Assembly (NCBI RefSeq): GCF_020514115.1
Contig: NZ_VTKZ01000002.1
Coordinates: forward strand, 186,001-250,000
DNA: 64,000 nt
Direction: 5' to 3'
DNA from: Synechococcus sp. MU1642
Lineage (GTDB): Bacteria > Cyanobacteriota > Cyanobacteriia > PCC-6307 > Cyanobiaceae
Shown: positions 30,289 to 42,736 of the stretch, piece after piece
Layout of the letters: every line of letters starts with the position of its first letter
How positions within the stretch are numbered: the first letter of the stretch is position 1
Made by a program: the position numbers and the translations under genes
Notes under the pieces: model-generated
What the model saw: only the letters and a program-made list of their open reading frames with translations
Databases searched by the model: none
What the model was told of the DNA's origin: nothing

Positions 30289-31664
30289 TTAAGGGCATGG
30301 CAACAGCGGTATCAACCGTTCCAGAGCGACACCACGGCTGGCCTTGAGCAGCACAACATCGCCTGACTCCAGCCATGCTGCCAAGGGCGCTGCGGCGTCT
30401 TCTGGATTTGACACCAGCTGCAAGTGGGGCAGGGATGACGCCACTTCAGCCATCGCCTTGCCCTCCGCACCACCATCCACCAGCACCAGGCCATCCAGGC
30501 CGAGCTGCACTGCGCGGGCGGCGATCTGTTGATGCAGCTCCAGGCTGCGATCCCCGAGCTCCAACATCGTGCCCAGCACGGCAAAACGTCGCCCCGGTTG
30601 CGCAGCCAGCAGTTCAAGAGCCGCCAACACTGCCTCGGGGGAGGCGTTATAGGTCTCATCGAGGAGCGTCAAACCACCCTGCTGCAGGCGGCGGTTGCGT
30701 CCGCCCGGCACCGTCACCTGCATGCCTCGTAACGCCTTACGAGACACGCCCAATTGATCAGCGACAGCAACGGCCAAGAGCAGATTGCGGGCGTTATGGC
30801 GCCCCTCCAACTGAAGCGGGAGACGATCCGCATCGATCAGCAACTGGTCGCCCTTGATTTCACCTACTAGATCAGCTCCGATCAGATCACTACCCATCAG
30901 ATCGGATTCGGCCTCGGGATCGTCAGCCAGGCGCACGCGCAGCACGCGGCCGGACCAGACCGCCGCCAACGCCGACTCCAGCAAGGGATCACCGGCGGGA
31001 ATCACCACAGTTCCCTTGGCTTGCAGCCCAGCAGTGATCTCACATTTGGCCGCTGCAATCGCCTCACGGCTGCCGAGGCGGCCAATGTGGGCCATTCCGA
31101 TGTTGGTAATCACCACCAGATCAGGCTCGGTGCAGCGGGAGAGACGCTCGATCTCCCCAGGCCCCCGCATGCCCATCTCGATCACCAGGGCCGCATCAGC
31201 TGCGGTGGCGCCCAGCACGGTGAGGGGAACTCCGACGTCGTTGTTGTTGTTGCCTTCGCTGGCCTGAATCTCTCCCAGCGGAGCCAATACCGCTCGAATC
31301 AACTCCCGTGTTGTGGTTTTGCCGGCAGAGCCCGTCACCGCCACCAGAGGCTTGCCCAGGGCACGGCGATGCAGCAAGGCCAGCTGTTGATAGGCCAGCA
31401 GTGTGTCGTCCACCCGCCAATGCAGCAGGTCCGGCGGTAGCTGTTCAGCCCAGCTGCAGCTCGCAACAGCAGCCTGGACCTTGTATTCAGGCAATTGGTC
31501 GAGGAAGTGATGACCATCGAAGCGCTCGCCCACCAGGGGAACAAAAAAATCACCTGGCTGAAGCTTGCGGCTGTCGGTGCACACCCGTCCCACAAGGGCA
31601 TCGGATTCAAACCTGCCGCCCTGGGGGGTTCCCCAGACATCGATGAGCTGACGCAGCGTCAGGG

Positions 31665-31668
<4 letters not shown>
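30289..31668 (-). CDS. murF: UDP-N-acetylmuramoyl-tripeptide--D-alanyl-D-alanine ligase
   Basis: Adds D-Ala-D-Ala to the peptidoglycan precursor in the cytoplasm. The Mur ligase P-loop is VTGSAGKTTTRELI near residues 110-123, and EGNNNNDVGVPLTVL follows near 137-151. DETYNASPEAVLAAL near 345 is the C-terminal ligase motif. There are 459 residues. It overlaps the preceding membrane-protein gene by four bases and completes a glgA-membrane protein-murF unit. Confidence 0.95.
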
Positions 31669-33982
<2,314 letters not shown>

Positions 33983-34034
33983 TCAGATCGGCGTTGGCGC
34001 AGCGACTTTAAGGGGAATTTTTGAATCTGCTCCG

Positions 34035-34540
34035 TCAGGGGAGAACCGTCACCTGAGTTCCAAGCGACACCTGGCGATACAAGGCACTCACATCTTCGTT
34101 GTAAAGCCGCACGCAGCCATGGGAGACGGCCCGTCCCACCGTCCAGCGGTGGGGGCTGCCAAAGAACCCTGTGCTGGTGCATCCCTTGCGTGATCCAAGC
34201 CTCGCCGTCATGGGCATCACGGCCGAGGGAGTAGCGATGGAAGGCGATTCAGTGAAAACCCAAGGGATTCTCGGGCCCTTGTTCCTCCACCCGCTCGCCA
34301 CTCACCGGGTGCACCCACACAGGATTGGGGATCTTCTGCAGCACTTCAAAGCGTTCGGTGGGGGTCTTCCAGCCGGGCATGCCGATGGCCACCGGAAAGG
34401 CGCTGCGCAGCTCGCCTTTGTCGAGCAGAAACACACGGCGACGGCCACGCAGATCCTGAGGCAGTGAGGCCAAGCCTGCCAATGGAATCCGCAGCCGCCG
34501 CCTGCATCAGGGCCAGCGGTTCCGGCGGAGGAAGAGGCAG
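34035..34540 (-). pseudogene. L,D-transpeptidase (YkuD/ErfK family), degraded
   Basis: The cell-wall cross-linking domain is readable only by switching frames. One frame holds RRRVFLLDKGELRSAFPVAIG through EEQGPENPLG, then a TGA near 34249 stands where IAFHR-type homologues have Trp. Reading on in the same frame gives AFHRYSLGRDAHDGEAWIT, then a frameshift near 34190 leads to the active-site part WTVGRAVSHGCVRLYNEDV with the catalytic SHGCVR. A further frame change near 34485 separates the N-terminus. Three lesions suggest a decayed gene. It follows menB directly on the same strand. Confidence 0.8.
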
Positions 34541-34548
34541 CGCGTCCG

Positions 34549-35418
34549 TCAGGGTAACCAGCCTGTCTCGGAAAAATCTGGTGATCGCTTCTCGAGGAAG
34601 GCATTGCGCCCTTCCAAGGCTTCTTCAGTTCGATAAAAGAGATGGGTGGCATTACCGGCCAATTCCTGCAGCCCGGCGAGACCATCGGTTTCGGCATTGA
34701 ATGCGGCCTTGAGGCAACGGATGGCCGTAGGGCTGTGCTGCATCACCTCCCGGGCCCAACGCACCCCCTCCGCCTCCAACTGCTCCAACGGCACAACGGC
34801 ATTAACGAGCCCCATCTCCAAAGCCTCCCCGGCGCCATAACGGCGGCAAAGAAACCAGATTTCACGTGCCTTGCGCTGGCCAACCACCCGCGCCAGGTAG
34901 CCCGCACCAAAGCCGCCATCAAAACTGCCGACCTTGGGTCCTGTCTGGCCAAACACGGCGTTGTCTGCGGCGAGGCTGAGGTCGCAGAGCAGATGCAGCA
35001 CCTGGCCGCCGCCCATGGCGTAGCCCGCCACCAGAGCGATCACCACCTTGGGCAGGCTGCGGATAATTCGCTGCAGATCCAGAACGTTAAGGCGCGGCAG
35101 GCCGTCCTCGCCGATGTAACCACCGTCCCCACGCACACTCTGATCACCACCGGAACAGAAGGCATAGCCGCCATCAGGGGCCGGCCCAACGCCCGTGAAC
35201 AGCACCACACCGATGTCACGGTCATCCCGGATGCGCGTAAAGGCATCACACAGCTCCATCACCGTCTGCGGGCGGAAGGCATTGCGCTTGGCGGGGCGGT
35301 TGATGGCCACGCGAGCCAGGCCGTCCGCGCAACGGTCCACAAGGATGTCCTGGTAGCTGCCCCACGAGGCCCATTGCGCGCTTGGCGCACCAGGGAGCAC
35401 CTGACGCATGTCACTCAT
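34549..35418 (-). CDS. menB: 1,4-dihydroxy-2-naphthoyl-CoA synthase
   Basis: Crotonase-fold enzyme that closes the naphthoate ring in phylloquinone synthesis, needed for photosystem I. At 289 residues it has [18 protein letters not shown] near 40-57, [15 protein letters not shown] near 87-101 (oxyanion hole and substrate loop) and [18 protein letters not shown] near 129-146. It lies six bases beyond menD on the same strand. Confidence 0.95.
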   Translation of the reverse strand: MSDMRQVLPGAPSAQWASWGSYQDILVDRCADGLARVAINRPAKRNAFRPQTVMELCDAFTRIRDDRDIGVVLFTGVGPAPDGGYAFCSGGDQSVRGDGGYIGEDGLPRLNVLDLQRIIRSLPKVVIALVAGYAMGGGQVLHLLCDLSLAADNAVFGQTGPKVGSFDGGFGAGYLARVVGQRKAREIWFLCRRYGAGEALEMGLVNAVVPLEQLEAEGVRWAREVMQHSPTAIRCLKAAFNAETDGLAGLQELAGNATHLFYRTEEALEGRNAFLEKRSPDFSETGWLP

Positions 35419-35423
35419 CGGAC

Positions 35424-37109
35424 TCAGAGCTCAGTGCATTCATTCTGAGCAGAGGCGCGCAGCTGCTGACGCAGGTCGGCATCACGACCGCGGTCGCTGC
35501 ACAACCGCAACAACACCGGCCGTTGCTGCGACAAGCCCCAGGCCAAGGCCTCCTGCAGATCGTCTAAACAGGCCACCTGGCGTCCAGGCACACCATGGGC
35601 CGCCGCCAGGGCCAGGGGATCCACCTGCTGGGGCATGGCAAAGAGCGATTCGAAGCCCGCTGTGGCAATGGGCAACTGCTGAAAAATGCCGCCGCCGCCG
35701 TTGTCGATCAGCAGCACCAGCAGTGGTGGAGGTGCTGCAGCTGACGACGCATGCAGCCAACCGTTGCTGTCGTGCAAGAGCGCAAGATCACCGGTCACCA
35801 AGGCCAACGGACCGAGATTCGCCGCCAGACCCATACCGAGAGACAAGGTTCCGTCAATGCCCGAGGCCCCGCGGAAGCTGAAGCAACGGTGGCGGCCACA
35901 GGCGGGGCCGCCCCAGGTCAACCAGTCGCGCACCGGCGAACTGGCAGCCAGCATCACCGGCAAATGCTCCGGCAGGAGCTGGGGAAGCCAGTAGGCCAGA
36001 GCTGGCTCGTTGACGGCGCCATTCAGTGGCAGCTGGGTTTCGAGCCAAGGTGACAGGTCGTTGCTCGCTGCTGATGGCTTGCTCAGCTGCTCCACGCCAG
36101 GCTGTTGAGCGATCCAGGCGGCCATGCCTCCCGACCATTGGCAGGCCGTCTGCAGCGGATCCAGCGGCCTTGAATCCCCTTCGGTGATCAACAGTTGGAG
36201 CCCTTGATGCCGCTGAAGCCAAGCCTCCAGCCGCCGGCTGGCGGGCATCGGCCCAAGCCGCAACACCTGAGCATCGTCAGGCAGGTTCAGCCGATCCAGT
36301 TGCAGCTCCCAGTGCTCGATTCTGTTGGGGCAATCGGGAGCAAGTGCGGCGAGGGGATCCGCCAGCACGGGCCAACCGCTGAGGTTCAACCAGCGTTGCA
36401 GCGCCTGTTGATAAGACTCCACCGCGGGCGAAAGTCCACGCCAAGGGCCAGCAATTACCACCCCCGGGCGCTCTGGATCGAGGTAAGGCACAGGCCCAAT
36501 CTCGGGCGAAGGCTGAGGGCAAGCCGTGGGCGGGAGCGCACCCGAAACCAGCTGTTGCTGCTGATCGAGAGTGGTGTGCAGCGGCTCCTCGAAGGGCAGG
36601 TTGAGCTGTACCGGTCCCGGCGGCCCAATACCTGCACCCTGGGCTTGCTGCCAGGCCTGAACCACCAGGGTGTTGAGTGCGTCGTTTGCCTGCGTGTGGA
36701 CGCCGTCTAACGCTCCACTGCCGAACCAGCGGCAGGCCGAAAGCAGAAAGGCTTCCTGATTCACGGTCTGGTTGGCGCCGCAGTTTTTGAGCCGGGTGGG
36801 TCGATCTGCCGTGAGCAGCAGTAAGGGCTGACAGGAGCGGTCCGCCTCCACCGCGGCGGGAAGGAGGTTGGCCACCGCGGTGCCGGAGGTGGTGACCACC
36901 GCCACGGCACGTCCATGGGCGGTCGCCATACCGAGGGCCAGAAAAGCTGCCGACCGCTCGTCGATGGCCGTGACCAACTGCAGCTTCGCCTGGGATGCCA
37001 GCACTCCCGCCGCTGTTGCCAGAGGGCCGGAACGGCTGCCAGGGCAAAGCACCAGCTGCTTCAGCCCTTGGCGGCACAGAGCCTCAAGCAAGGTGAGGGC
37101 GGCCTGCAA
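35424..37109 (-). CDS. menD: 2-succinyl-5-enolpyruvyl-6-hydroxy-3-cyclohexene-1-carboxylate synthase
   Basis: Thiamine-diphosphate enzyme of the phylloquinone/menaquinone pathway. The N-terminal pyrimidine domain has [17 protein letters not shown] near residues 19-35 and the catalytic-type Glu in [13 protein letters not shown] near 49-61. The C-terminal PP domain has [12 protein letters not shown] and [17 protein letters not shown]. The start is TTG 37109. Upstream in frame, SIARAN continues the typical N-terminus for six residues without an ATG or GTG, so the true start may be a few codons earlier. It is divergent from lepB. Confidence 0.92.
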   Translation of the reverse strand: MQAALTLLEALCRQGLKQLVLCPGSRSGPLATAAGVLASQAKLQLVTAIDERSAAFLALGMATAHGRAVAVVTTSGTAVANLLPAAVEADRSCQPLLLLTADRPTRLKNCGANQTVNQEAFLLSACRWFGSGALDGVHTQANDALNTLVVQAWQQAQGAGIGPPGPVQLNLPFEEPLHTTLDQQQQLVSGALPPTACPQPSPEIGPVPYLDPERPGVVIAGPWRGLSPAVESYQQALQRWLNLSGWPVLADPLAALAPDCPNRIEHWELQLDRLNLPDDAQVLRLGPMPASRRLEAWLQRHQGLQLLITEGDSRPLDPLQTACQWSGGMAAWIAQQPGVEQLSKPSAASNDLSPWLETQLPLNGAVNEPALAYWLPQLLPEHLPVMLAASSPVRDWLTWGGPACGRHRCFSFRGASGIDGTLSLGMGLAANLGPLALVTGDLALLHDSNGWLHASSAAAPPPLLVLLIDNGGGGIFQQLPIATAGFESLFAMPQQVDPLALAAAHGVPGRQVACLDDLQEALAWGLSQQRPVLLRLCSDRGRDADLRQQLRASAQNECTEL

Positions 37110-37166
37110 ATTGGCGCGAGCGATGGACAGTGCAGCAGGTCAGTCTGGTGTGATCTTCGGTCAACG

Positions 37167-37757
37167 ATGACCCAACCCACTACACCCGCTCCGGAAGAGG
37201 ACAGCAGGGGCTTCTGGCGCAATCTGATTCTCTGGGCCCTGCTGGCGCTGCTGCTGCGCTGGTTGGTGGTGGAGCCGCGCTGGATTCCCTCCGGCTCGAT
37301 GCTGCCCACCCTGCAGCTGCAGGACCGCATCCTGGTGGAGAAGGTGAGGCCCCGTCTGGCCCGCAGCCGCCACGGCCATCTGCACCTAGGCGATGTGGTG
37401 GTGTTCGCCCCGCCCGAACAACTCGTGGCCGCTGGCTACGACGCATCCGCTGCGCTGATCAAGCGGGTGGTGGGACTGCCTGGCGATCAGCTGGACGTGC
37501 ACGACGGCAGGCTGTTCCGAAATGGCGAACCGGCTGCAGACCCCTGGTTGGCGGAACCGATCAACTACGCCATGGCCCCGATCACCGTGCCGGAGGATCA
37601 GCTGTGGGTAATGGGGGACAACCGCAATGCCAGCCTCGATTCCCACCTCTGGGGATCACTACCAGAAAACAATGTGCTGGGCACGGCGGTCTGGCGGTAT
37701 TGGCCGTTGCAGAGGTTCGGTCCGTTACGGATCACCGACGGCAGCGATGGCGGTTGA
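37167..37757 (+). CDS. lepB: Signal peptidase I
   Basis: Membrane serine protease that removes signal peptides. The N-terminal anchor LILWALLALLLRWLVV spans residues 19-34. The catalytic Ser is in IPSGSMLPTL near 40-49, the catalytic Lys in ALIKRVVGLPGDQL near 98, and GDNRNASLDSHLWGSL near 151 is the late signature. There are 196 residues. ATG 37167 is chosen, since an upstream extension would run into menD. Confidence 0.95.
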   Translation: MTQPTTPAPEEDSRGFWRNLILWALLALLLRWLVVEPRWIPSGSMLPTLQLQDRILVEKVRPRLARSRHGHLHLGDVVVFAPPEQLVAAGYDASAALIKRVVGLPGDQLDVHDGRLFRNGEPAADPWLAEPINYAMAPITVPEDQLWVMGDNRNASLDSHLWGSLPENNVLGTAVWRYWPLQRFGPLRITDGSDGG

Positions 37758-37805
37758 TTCGAGTGCCTGCGTTAGGGTCAAGTCCGTGATGAACATCACA
37801 GGCGA

Positions 37806-38159
37806 ATGTTTAACCCCGAGTTTTTGACAACTGATAGCAGTGACGGTCAAGCGGGGAACAGCCTGATCCAGTACCTGCAGGAGCAGTCACCAGACACTCT
37901 TCAGCGGGTCGCCAAATCAGCAAGCAACGACATTCAAGACATCATTCGCCACAACGTTCAGGGTCTGCTGGGGATGCTTCCCGGCGAGCACTTTGAAGTG
38001 AAGGTGACAGCCAACCGCGACAACCTCGCCAACATGCTTGCCTCGGCAATGATGACTGGCTACTTTCTGCGCCAGATGGAACAGCGAAAGGAACTCGAGG
38101 AAACCCTGTTCGCTGACGAACAAATGGCAATCGAGCCGGAAGACGAACTCAAGCTTTGA
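37806..38159 (+). CDS. DUF760 domain protein
   Basis: A 117-residue soluble protein matching DUF760, found in cyanobacteria and plants: LIQYLQEQSPDTLQRVAK near residues 20-37 and AMMTGYFLRQMEQRKELEE near 80-98. The function is not settled to my knowledge. The acidic C-terminus EPEDELKL overlaps the convergent DUF4336 gene by about 10 bp. Confidence 0.8.
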   Translation: MFNPEFLTTDSSDGQAGNSLIQYLQEQSPDTLQRVAKSASNDIQDIIRHNVQGLLGMLPGEHFEVKVTANRDNLANMLASAMMTGYFLRQMEQRKELEETLFADEQMAIEPEDELKL

Positions 38160-39342
38160 TCACGGGTTGATCAGGAACAACACCGAGATCCAGCAAACGC
38201 TGATCAATTGATCCAAGAAACTCCCAGTTCTCTGAACTGGGAGCCCAATCGCGTTGTTGCAATGACGCGAGCAGTTGTTGCACAGTTTCGGGCGTAAATG
38301 TGATCGGCGCGCTGTAGTGGGCCGGTACCAGCCAGCGCAGCTCAGCCAGGCCACTCAACGCGTGCAGCCAACTCAACAGAGCCTCCTGGGCTCTTGGCAA
38401 CACCAACCGCTCAAGCACCGGGGCCACCTGCAGCCTGGGCGCTTCTTCCCCGATCAAGCCATCGGCTGCCGCCTGCCAACCGGGCTTCCAACGGAAGGGG
38501 TAGAGACCGAAGTGAGCCTTGAGGGAGCGGAGCCCGGGCTTAAACGCATCCCGCAGCAACTCCGGCAGCGCGGGCACCTCCAGTGGTTCCGGCCTCAGGT
38601 AGGAGGCAAACAGCACCAGCCGGGCCCAGCCGCGGCGGCGGGCTTCCGCTGAATCGCTGAGCGGCTCATCTCCGCGTTCGCGGGCATGGAACAACAACGG
38701 CGTTGGATCGAGGTCGAACAAGGCCGGAGGATCAGCACTAATGCCCACCAGGGCATCGGTCACCAACAGAGCGCCTGACGGGCGATGGAAACAGGAGACC
38801 TCCTGGAAGCGGCCCACGCCAAGGTCAAGCGGTCCAAGGGAGAACCAGTTACAAACATCGCCATGGGGGACACCATCGTCGAACAACACCTTGGTGCGCC
38901 GTGCCGGAACACCCAGCCAAGCCAGGGGCAACTGCACCGGGAAACTCCACTGGCCCGGACACACCCAGATGTCCGCATCCGGGAAGGCGCGTGCCAGGGG
39001 ACCCAGGGGAAGCTTGTGCTCCAAACCAGATGCGGTGGGCAGCACGATCGAGCGCACCGGACCGTGCTGTGGTTCCAACTCGGCAATGGCTTGGCGAACC
39101 TCACCGGTGGGCGGAAGAGGGTTCACCAACATCAAGCCACCGGGCACCTTGGCCACGGTGAGTCGCACCGGCACGGCCACGTAATACACCCCCTGCAGCT
39201 GCTCAAGGCTCCAGAGCTGGCCAGGGATCAGCTCACTGAACAGCGTGCGGCGGCGGCCATAGGGATATAGCGGCAGCAGCGGCCAGAAACCCCAGCGCTG
39301 ATCCCCAGGATTCACACCAGCTCCAGCCACCATGCTCCCCAT
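38149..39342 (-). CDS. DUF4336 domain protein (metallo-hydrolase-like)
   Basis: A 397-residue protein of a cyanobacterial/plant family distantly related to metallo-beta-lactamases. YPYGRRRTLFSELIPGQLW near residues 27-45 and SIVLPTASGLEHKLPLGPLA split near 95-114 match the family pattern. VPAHYSAPI late in the protein could supply ligands. Its activity is unknown. ATG 39342 (MGSMVAGAG) is preferred over 39390. It is convergent with DUF760. Confidence 0.78.
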   Translation of the reverse strand: MGSMVAGAGVNPGDQRWGFWPLLPLYPYGRRRTLFSELIPGQLWSLEQLQGVYYVAVPVRLTVAKVPGGLMLVNPLPPTGEVRQAIAELEPQHGPVRSIVLPTASGLEHKLPLGPLARAFPDADIWVCPGQWSFPVQLPLAWLGVPARRTKVLFDDGVPHGDVCNWFSLGPLDLGVGRFQEVSCFHRPSGALLVTDALVGISADPPALFDLDPTPLLFHARERGDEPLSDSAEARRRGWARLVLFASYLRPEPLEVPALPELLRDAFKPGLRSLKAHFGLYPFRWKPGWQAAADGLIGEEAPRLQVAPVLERLVLPRAQEALLSWLHALSGLAELRWLVPAHYSAPITFTPETVQQLLASLQQRDWAPSSENWEFLGSIDQRLLDLGVVPDQPVIKA

Positions 39343-39637
39343 CAATGCAGTGATTCTGCAGAGGAATGGATAAGGCCAGGGGCAAACCACCCACTCCGGC
39401 GCGGAACAGCACCACTCGCCACGCCGGTTATCGCCTGCTCAGCACCAGCTCAAGCAGCACCTCAATAAAACTATTCAGAGGCACGAAAACCGCCCGGACC
39501 ATGGATCTCAAGGTCGCTTCGAAATCTCCAGGAGATCGAAGCAAGCAAAATAATCAACACCATCAACGCAAAACTGTTACTCAGTGGAGGGAGTGTTGAG
39601 ACCATGTCCCTCCCTCAAATGGGGGGGAATGGCCAGT
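39343..39637. other. Gap, nothing convincing
   Basis: About 300 bp upstream of DUF4336. A 77-codon plus-strand frame (39366-39599) has a biased Ser/Thr/Arg composition and no family features, so it was not called. This stretch probably contains the DUF4336 promoter. Confidence 0.4.
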
Positions 39638-39811
39638 TCAGCTACGACTGGGTCGCCTTGAGTGGCTGTGTTTCGACGACAAATGCAACAAGCTCGATGC
39701 CTTTTCTTGTTCTTCCACCTTTGTGAGCTTTTTCACCAGATTCCAGGTGTCTTGCGCAGACATTTCCCCATCTCGCTCCCATTTGATGCTCGACAATTCG
39801 GCAGGAGACAT
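39638..39811 (-). CDS. Doubtful 57-residue hydrophilic protein
   Basis: From MSPAELSSIKWERDGEM the frame encodes a charged helix-like centre (DTWNLVKKLTKVEEQEKAS) and a Ser/Arg-rich tail. The frame runs upstream to 39892, but no Shine-Dalgarno sequence is evident at either start. It could be real or chance. Confidence 0.25.
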   Translation of the reverse strand: MSPAELSSIKWERDGEMSAQDTWNLVKKLTKVEEQEKASSLLHLSSKHSHSRRPSRS

Positions 39812-39936
39812 CAAAGGAAAAACCTGGCAGTTCAGTTTAAGGAAGCTGGTATCTATGTGGCCGTTGCAACCAAGCGATGTCACTAAAGACAATCGGAATA
39901 TGGTTTACCGAACACAACATCTTGCGATAAGGCAAT

Positions 39937-39966
39937 AAAAAAGCCTCAGCCGCGCGGGCTGAAGCC
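39937..39966 (-). terminator. Terminator, minus strand
   Basis: On the minus strand a 9-bp stem GCTTCAGCC/GGCTGAGGC (one U-G) is followed by six T. It shows that a transcript arrives from the right, supporting the microprotein at 40100-40246. Confidence 0.7.
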
Positions 39967-40099
39967 AGGTGATGGGGAACAAACGAAACATACCGGCCCT
40001 GCATCCACAATCAAGGGCTTTAGACACCACATCTGGTGGCCGCCACAGCCTTGCGCGGACAGTTGACACCATTGACCACCAGCTGCAAAACCGAAAAGG

Positions 40100-40246
40100 T
40101 CATTGCGAACCGAACCAGGAGCAACAGGTGCCAAGACGGATTGTCAACAATGCCAGAACGCCAAGTGCCGCAGCCACAAACGACAGTCCTATCAGTTGCT
40201 GACGGCGTTTCTCACTCCTGGCCTCGACCGATTGGCTGGCGTTCAA
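40100..40246 (-). CDS. 48-residue single-span membrane microprotein
   Basis: TTG-started frame: a polar, basic N-terminus (NASQSVEARSEKRRQQ), one hydrophobic helix (LIGLSFVAAALGVLALL) and a short tail with a CC pair. A minus-strand terminator lies 130 bp downstream. I know of no family for it. The call rests on protein-like architecture and the terminator. Confidence 0.4.
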   Translation of the reverse strand: MNASQSVEARSEKRRQQLIGLSFVAAALGVLALLTIRLGTCCSWFGSQ

Positions 40247-40589
40247 CGAAAAAATTCAGACTGCTTAACTTACGCGTTTTCTGTAGCTTGCGCTACCAAG
40301 GCTGGAGCGGTGCCAGAAATTCGGCGGCTGCGTGCACTTAGTTGCGTGCGCGCCCTGAGATGACGGTGGCGGAGACAGGGCCTTGCGTACAGATCGGCGC
40401 TGTTTTTCCACGACCGTGGGTAGGGCCAGCTGCGTTTGACTGCAGGCGAATTGGTTGTTCTGCAACACCACCAGGCGTGGAGCCACATGGCGGTCATGCC
40501 ACAAATCAAACCAGTCATGGCTGCATGATGAAACCCATCGGGGCGGCGTCAAGCGCAGGCCAGCAACCTAAGCAGCGCTGCATGAATGA
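40247..40589. other. Gap, no supported gene
   Basis: Reading frames on both strands here (40265-40552 minus, 40342-40593 plus) have low-complexity or Cys/Trp/His-rich translations unlike real proteins. Short hairpins such as TGTAGC/GCTACC-like pairs near 40280 are present, without a T-run. The stretch may hold promoters or an unrecognised RNA. Confidence 0.35.
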
Positions 40590-40835
40590 GTGATAAGGCC
40601 AGTTGCCAAGTGCCCTTGGGCCGATGCAGAACGGGTGCAGCGGATCAACAACATGGCCAAGCGTCGCTTTCTCGAAAAGCAACCGCTCACCGAAGCGGAA
40701 GGACTGACCACCCTGATCATGATGGGGGTGGGGCTCACACTGGGTGGCATCAGCGTGACGATATTGATGGCGCTGAATGCCTCAGCCGCAGGGTCCTGGC
40801 AGGGACTCTGGCTCTCAGGCCAACTGAATTTCTGA
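40590..40835 (+). CDS. Small membrane protein, function unknown
   Basis: An 81-residue product from GTG 40590; ATG 40653 (MAKRRFLEK) would give 60 residues and may be the real start. A basic segment AKRRFLEKQPLTEAEG is followed by one or two hydrophobic stretches (LIMMGVGLTLGGISVTILMA). It is convergent with the flavoprotein gene, whose stop is 3 bp away. I do not recognise the family. Confidence 0.55.
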   Translation: MIRPVAKCPWADAERVQRINNMAKRRFLEKQPLTEAEGLTTLIMMGVGLTLGGISVTILMALNASAAGSWQGLWLSGQLNF

Positions 40836-40837
40836 GC

Positions 40838-42475
40838 TCAGGCCAACCAAGGCCAACGGAGTCCCAAAGCCTCCAAGGGATCCATGACGAGCTTGTTGAG
40901 GGCCCGCCCCAAAAGCACCTGGGGCTCTTCGGGACGGATCGGACGCACCGGATGCTCATGACCTGGAGATGCATTCGCCCCCCTTGCCACCCCACTGCGC
41001 AGCAGGGCATTGGCCGCCTCAAGGCCGCAGACGTAGGCCCGTTCCTGGCACAGCCCCTTGGAACCATGCTCTCGTTCGCCCATCCGTACCCAATCGCCAG
41101 CGCAGACCACAGACGGAAGTACTGTTTTCAGCGGCGGCCGTTGGTTGAAACTGCCGGGGGAGAACAACGACACAGAGCCCGGGTAACGCCTCACCTCAAA
41201 CTCCAGCACCTGGGCTAGCCGAAAGCTCGGCACCGCCTGGGGCAACAGCTCATATAGCAGTGTTTTAACGATCTCTTGATCACTCAGCGCGGCGATAGCC
41301 GTGGCGTTGTAGAAGTCGCTGGCCACCACGGAGCCCTGGGGCTCGCCACCACCCCAGAGTGCATCTTGATCCCCGTTCTGCAGCTGGTCGAGCATGAAAA
41401 AAGTGGCGCCAGCACCCTGCAAGGAGCCAAAGCGCGAGAAGACATTTGCGGGGTCGGCGACCGCTACATAGCGATCCAGCCACAACCGCACGGACACCAC
41501 ATCGATCGCGCCCAAGCGGCCAGCTGCTACCAGCTCCGGCAGCACATCCCTGCAGCGAGGCGACTGCGCCATCAGGGCATTCATGCCCTTGGCACCTACC
41601 GCCAGCACAAGCGCATCAACGTCATTAACAACGCTGGAGCGTCCTGTCGCTTGAGAACGAATCTCCACCGACTGGATCGCTTCACTAAAGTGATCAAGAT
41701 TGAGGCGCGTGGCCAACGTTCCTGTCAATACAGTGAGCCGGCCAGAGTGCAGCAAGCGTTCAGCCAGGGGAGCGATCAACTGCTCGGCGATGCTGGCAGA
41801 ACGAATCCACCGCACATCAAAGGAGTCTTGATGTGCCAAGGCGTAGTAGTAGAGCAGCTCCATGGTGACGGCTGCCGATAATTCCTCCGGTGGCTTGAAC
41901 AGCCCCACCAGAAGAATCGGACGCAAAAACTCGTCGATCATCCGCTCACTGATTCCCAGTTGGCGGAACAGGGTTAACGCATCAATGGCGTCGTAACGCA
42001 GGAATGTCTCCTCATTTCGATTCAGATCAAGCATCGCCACCAGCAGACCAGCAATGCTCAAGCGATCGGCAACAGGCAGGCGCTTGAAGTTCTTGATCGT
42101 CGCCATGGCCTGCCCCAGGGGGCTGGGGAGCTGCAGCCCATCACCGAACACCGGCGCAGTAGCCTCCAGGCCGGCGGGGGACCAGAAGGCGCTGGTGGTG
42201 AAATCAGTGAACACATCGGTGAGCCCAAGCTCATTCGTCAGCGCACTGATGTTGGGGTAATCCCTCCAAAAGCCCCGGGTGCCGGCTTCAAAGGGTTTGC
42301 CAGTAGCGGTGCGCATCGGCGTCCTCCCCGTGGGATCCGACATCCCATCGATCAGAGTGACGCGAACACCTGCTTCACAGAGAGCTTTGGCTGCACCCCA
42401 GCCGGCCCAGCCAGCACCGACCACCACCACATGGGAGGCATCAGCGTTCATGGCCTTGGGTTGCTCAGGCATCAA
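40838..42475 (-). CDS. FAD-dependent oxidoreductase, carotenoid desaturase-like
   Basis: A 545-residue flavoprotein. The dinucleotide fold VVVGAGWAGWGAAKALCEAG near residues 17-36 and a second FAD motif near the C-terminus (VVCAGDWVRMG) are intact. Overall layout resembles phytoene/zeta-carotene desaturases (amine-oxidase family), but this is not one of the standard crt genes I can name. The substrate could be a carotenoid or another isoprenoid. Start at ATG 42475; ATG 42472 and MNADASH are alternatives. Confidence 0.8.
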   Translation of the reverse strand: MMPEQPKAMNADASHVVVVGAGWAGWGAAKALCEAGVRVTLIDGMSDPTGRTPMRTATGKPFEAGTRGFWRDYPNISALTNELGLTDVFTDFTTSAFWSPAGLEATAPVFGDGLQLPSPLGQAMATIKNFKRLPVADRLSIAGLLVAMLDLNRNEETFLRYDAIDALTLFRQLGISERMIDEFLRPILLVGLFKPPEELSAAVTMELLYYYALAHQDSFDVRWIRSASIAEQLIAPLAERLLHSGRLTVLTGTLATRLNLDHFSEAIQSVEIRSQATGRSSVVNDVDALVLAVGAKGMNALMAQSPRCRDVLPELVAAGRLGAIDVVSVRLWLDRYVAVADPANVFSRFGSLQGAGATFFMLDQLQNGDQDALWGGGEPQGSVVASDFYNATAIAALSDQEIVKTLLYELLPQAVPSFRLAQVLEFEVRRYPGSVSLFSPGSFNQRPPLKTVLPSVVCAGDWVRMGEREHGSKGLCQERAYVCGLEAANALLRSGVARGANASPGHEHPVRPIRPEEPQVLLGRALNKLVMDPLEALGLRWPWLA

Positions 42476-42526
42476 CCTTTGAGAGCTCCGTGAATGATCA
42501 ATGCATCATGTAGCTCTAAGGCTCAA

Positions 42527-42736
42527 TCAGAGCAAGTTCAGAACCTCAAGCACTTGCACCCGGATGCCACCGAGACGGGCCCATGCCTGCAAGGCATCAG
42601 TTTGGGAGAGGTAAGGCCGCCAGTCGTCTTCATCAATGCGACGCTGAATGTGACGCATCACCCGTTCAGCGACGACACGATCACTGGATGCTTTCAGAAC
42701 GATCTGCCGGCCATTCAGCTCAAATGTGTCAGTCAT
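42527..42736 (-). CDS. 69-residue protein of unknown function
   Basis: A small soluble protein, MTDTFELNGRQIVLKASSD at the start, then a basic helix VVAERVMRHIQRRIDEDDW and a C-terminal LGGIRVQVLEVLNLL. Its start codon overlaps the stop region of the 49-residue membrane protein upstream (AATGACTGA), implying coupling. It is about 50 bp ahead of the flavoprotein on the same strand. Confidence 0.6.
   Translation of the reverse strand: MTDTFELNGRQIVLKASSDRVVAERVMRHIQRRIDEDDWRPYLSQTDALQAWARLGGIRVQVLEVLNLL

Noticed and set aside
40265-40593. Overlapping frames of 83-95 codons on both strands
   Set aside because: Biased, low-complexity translations with no recognisable fold; neither has a ribosome site.
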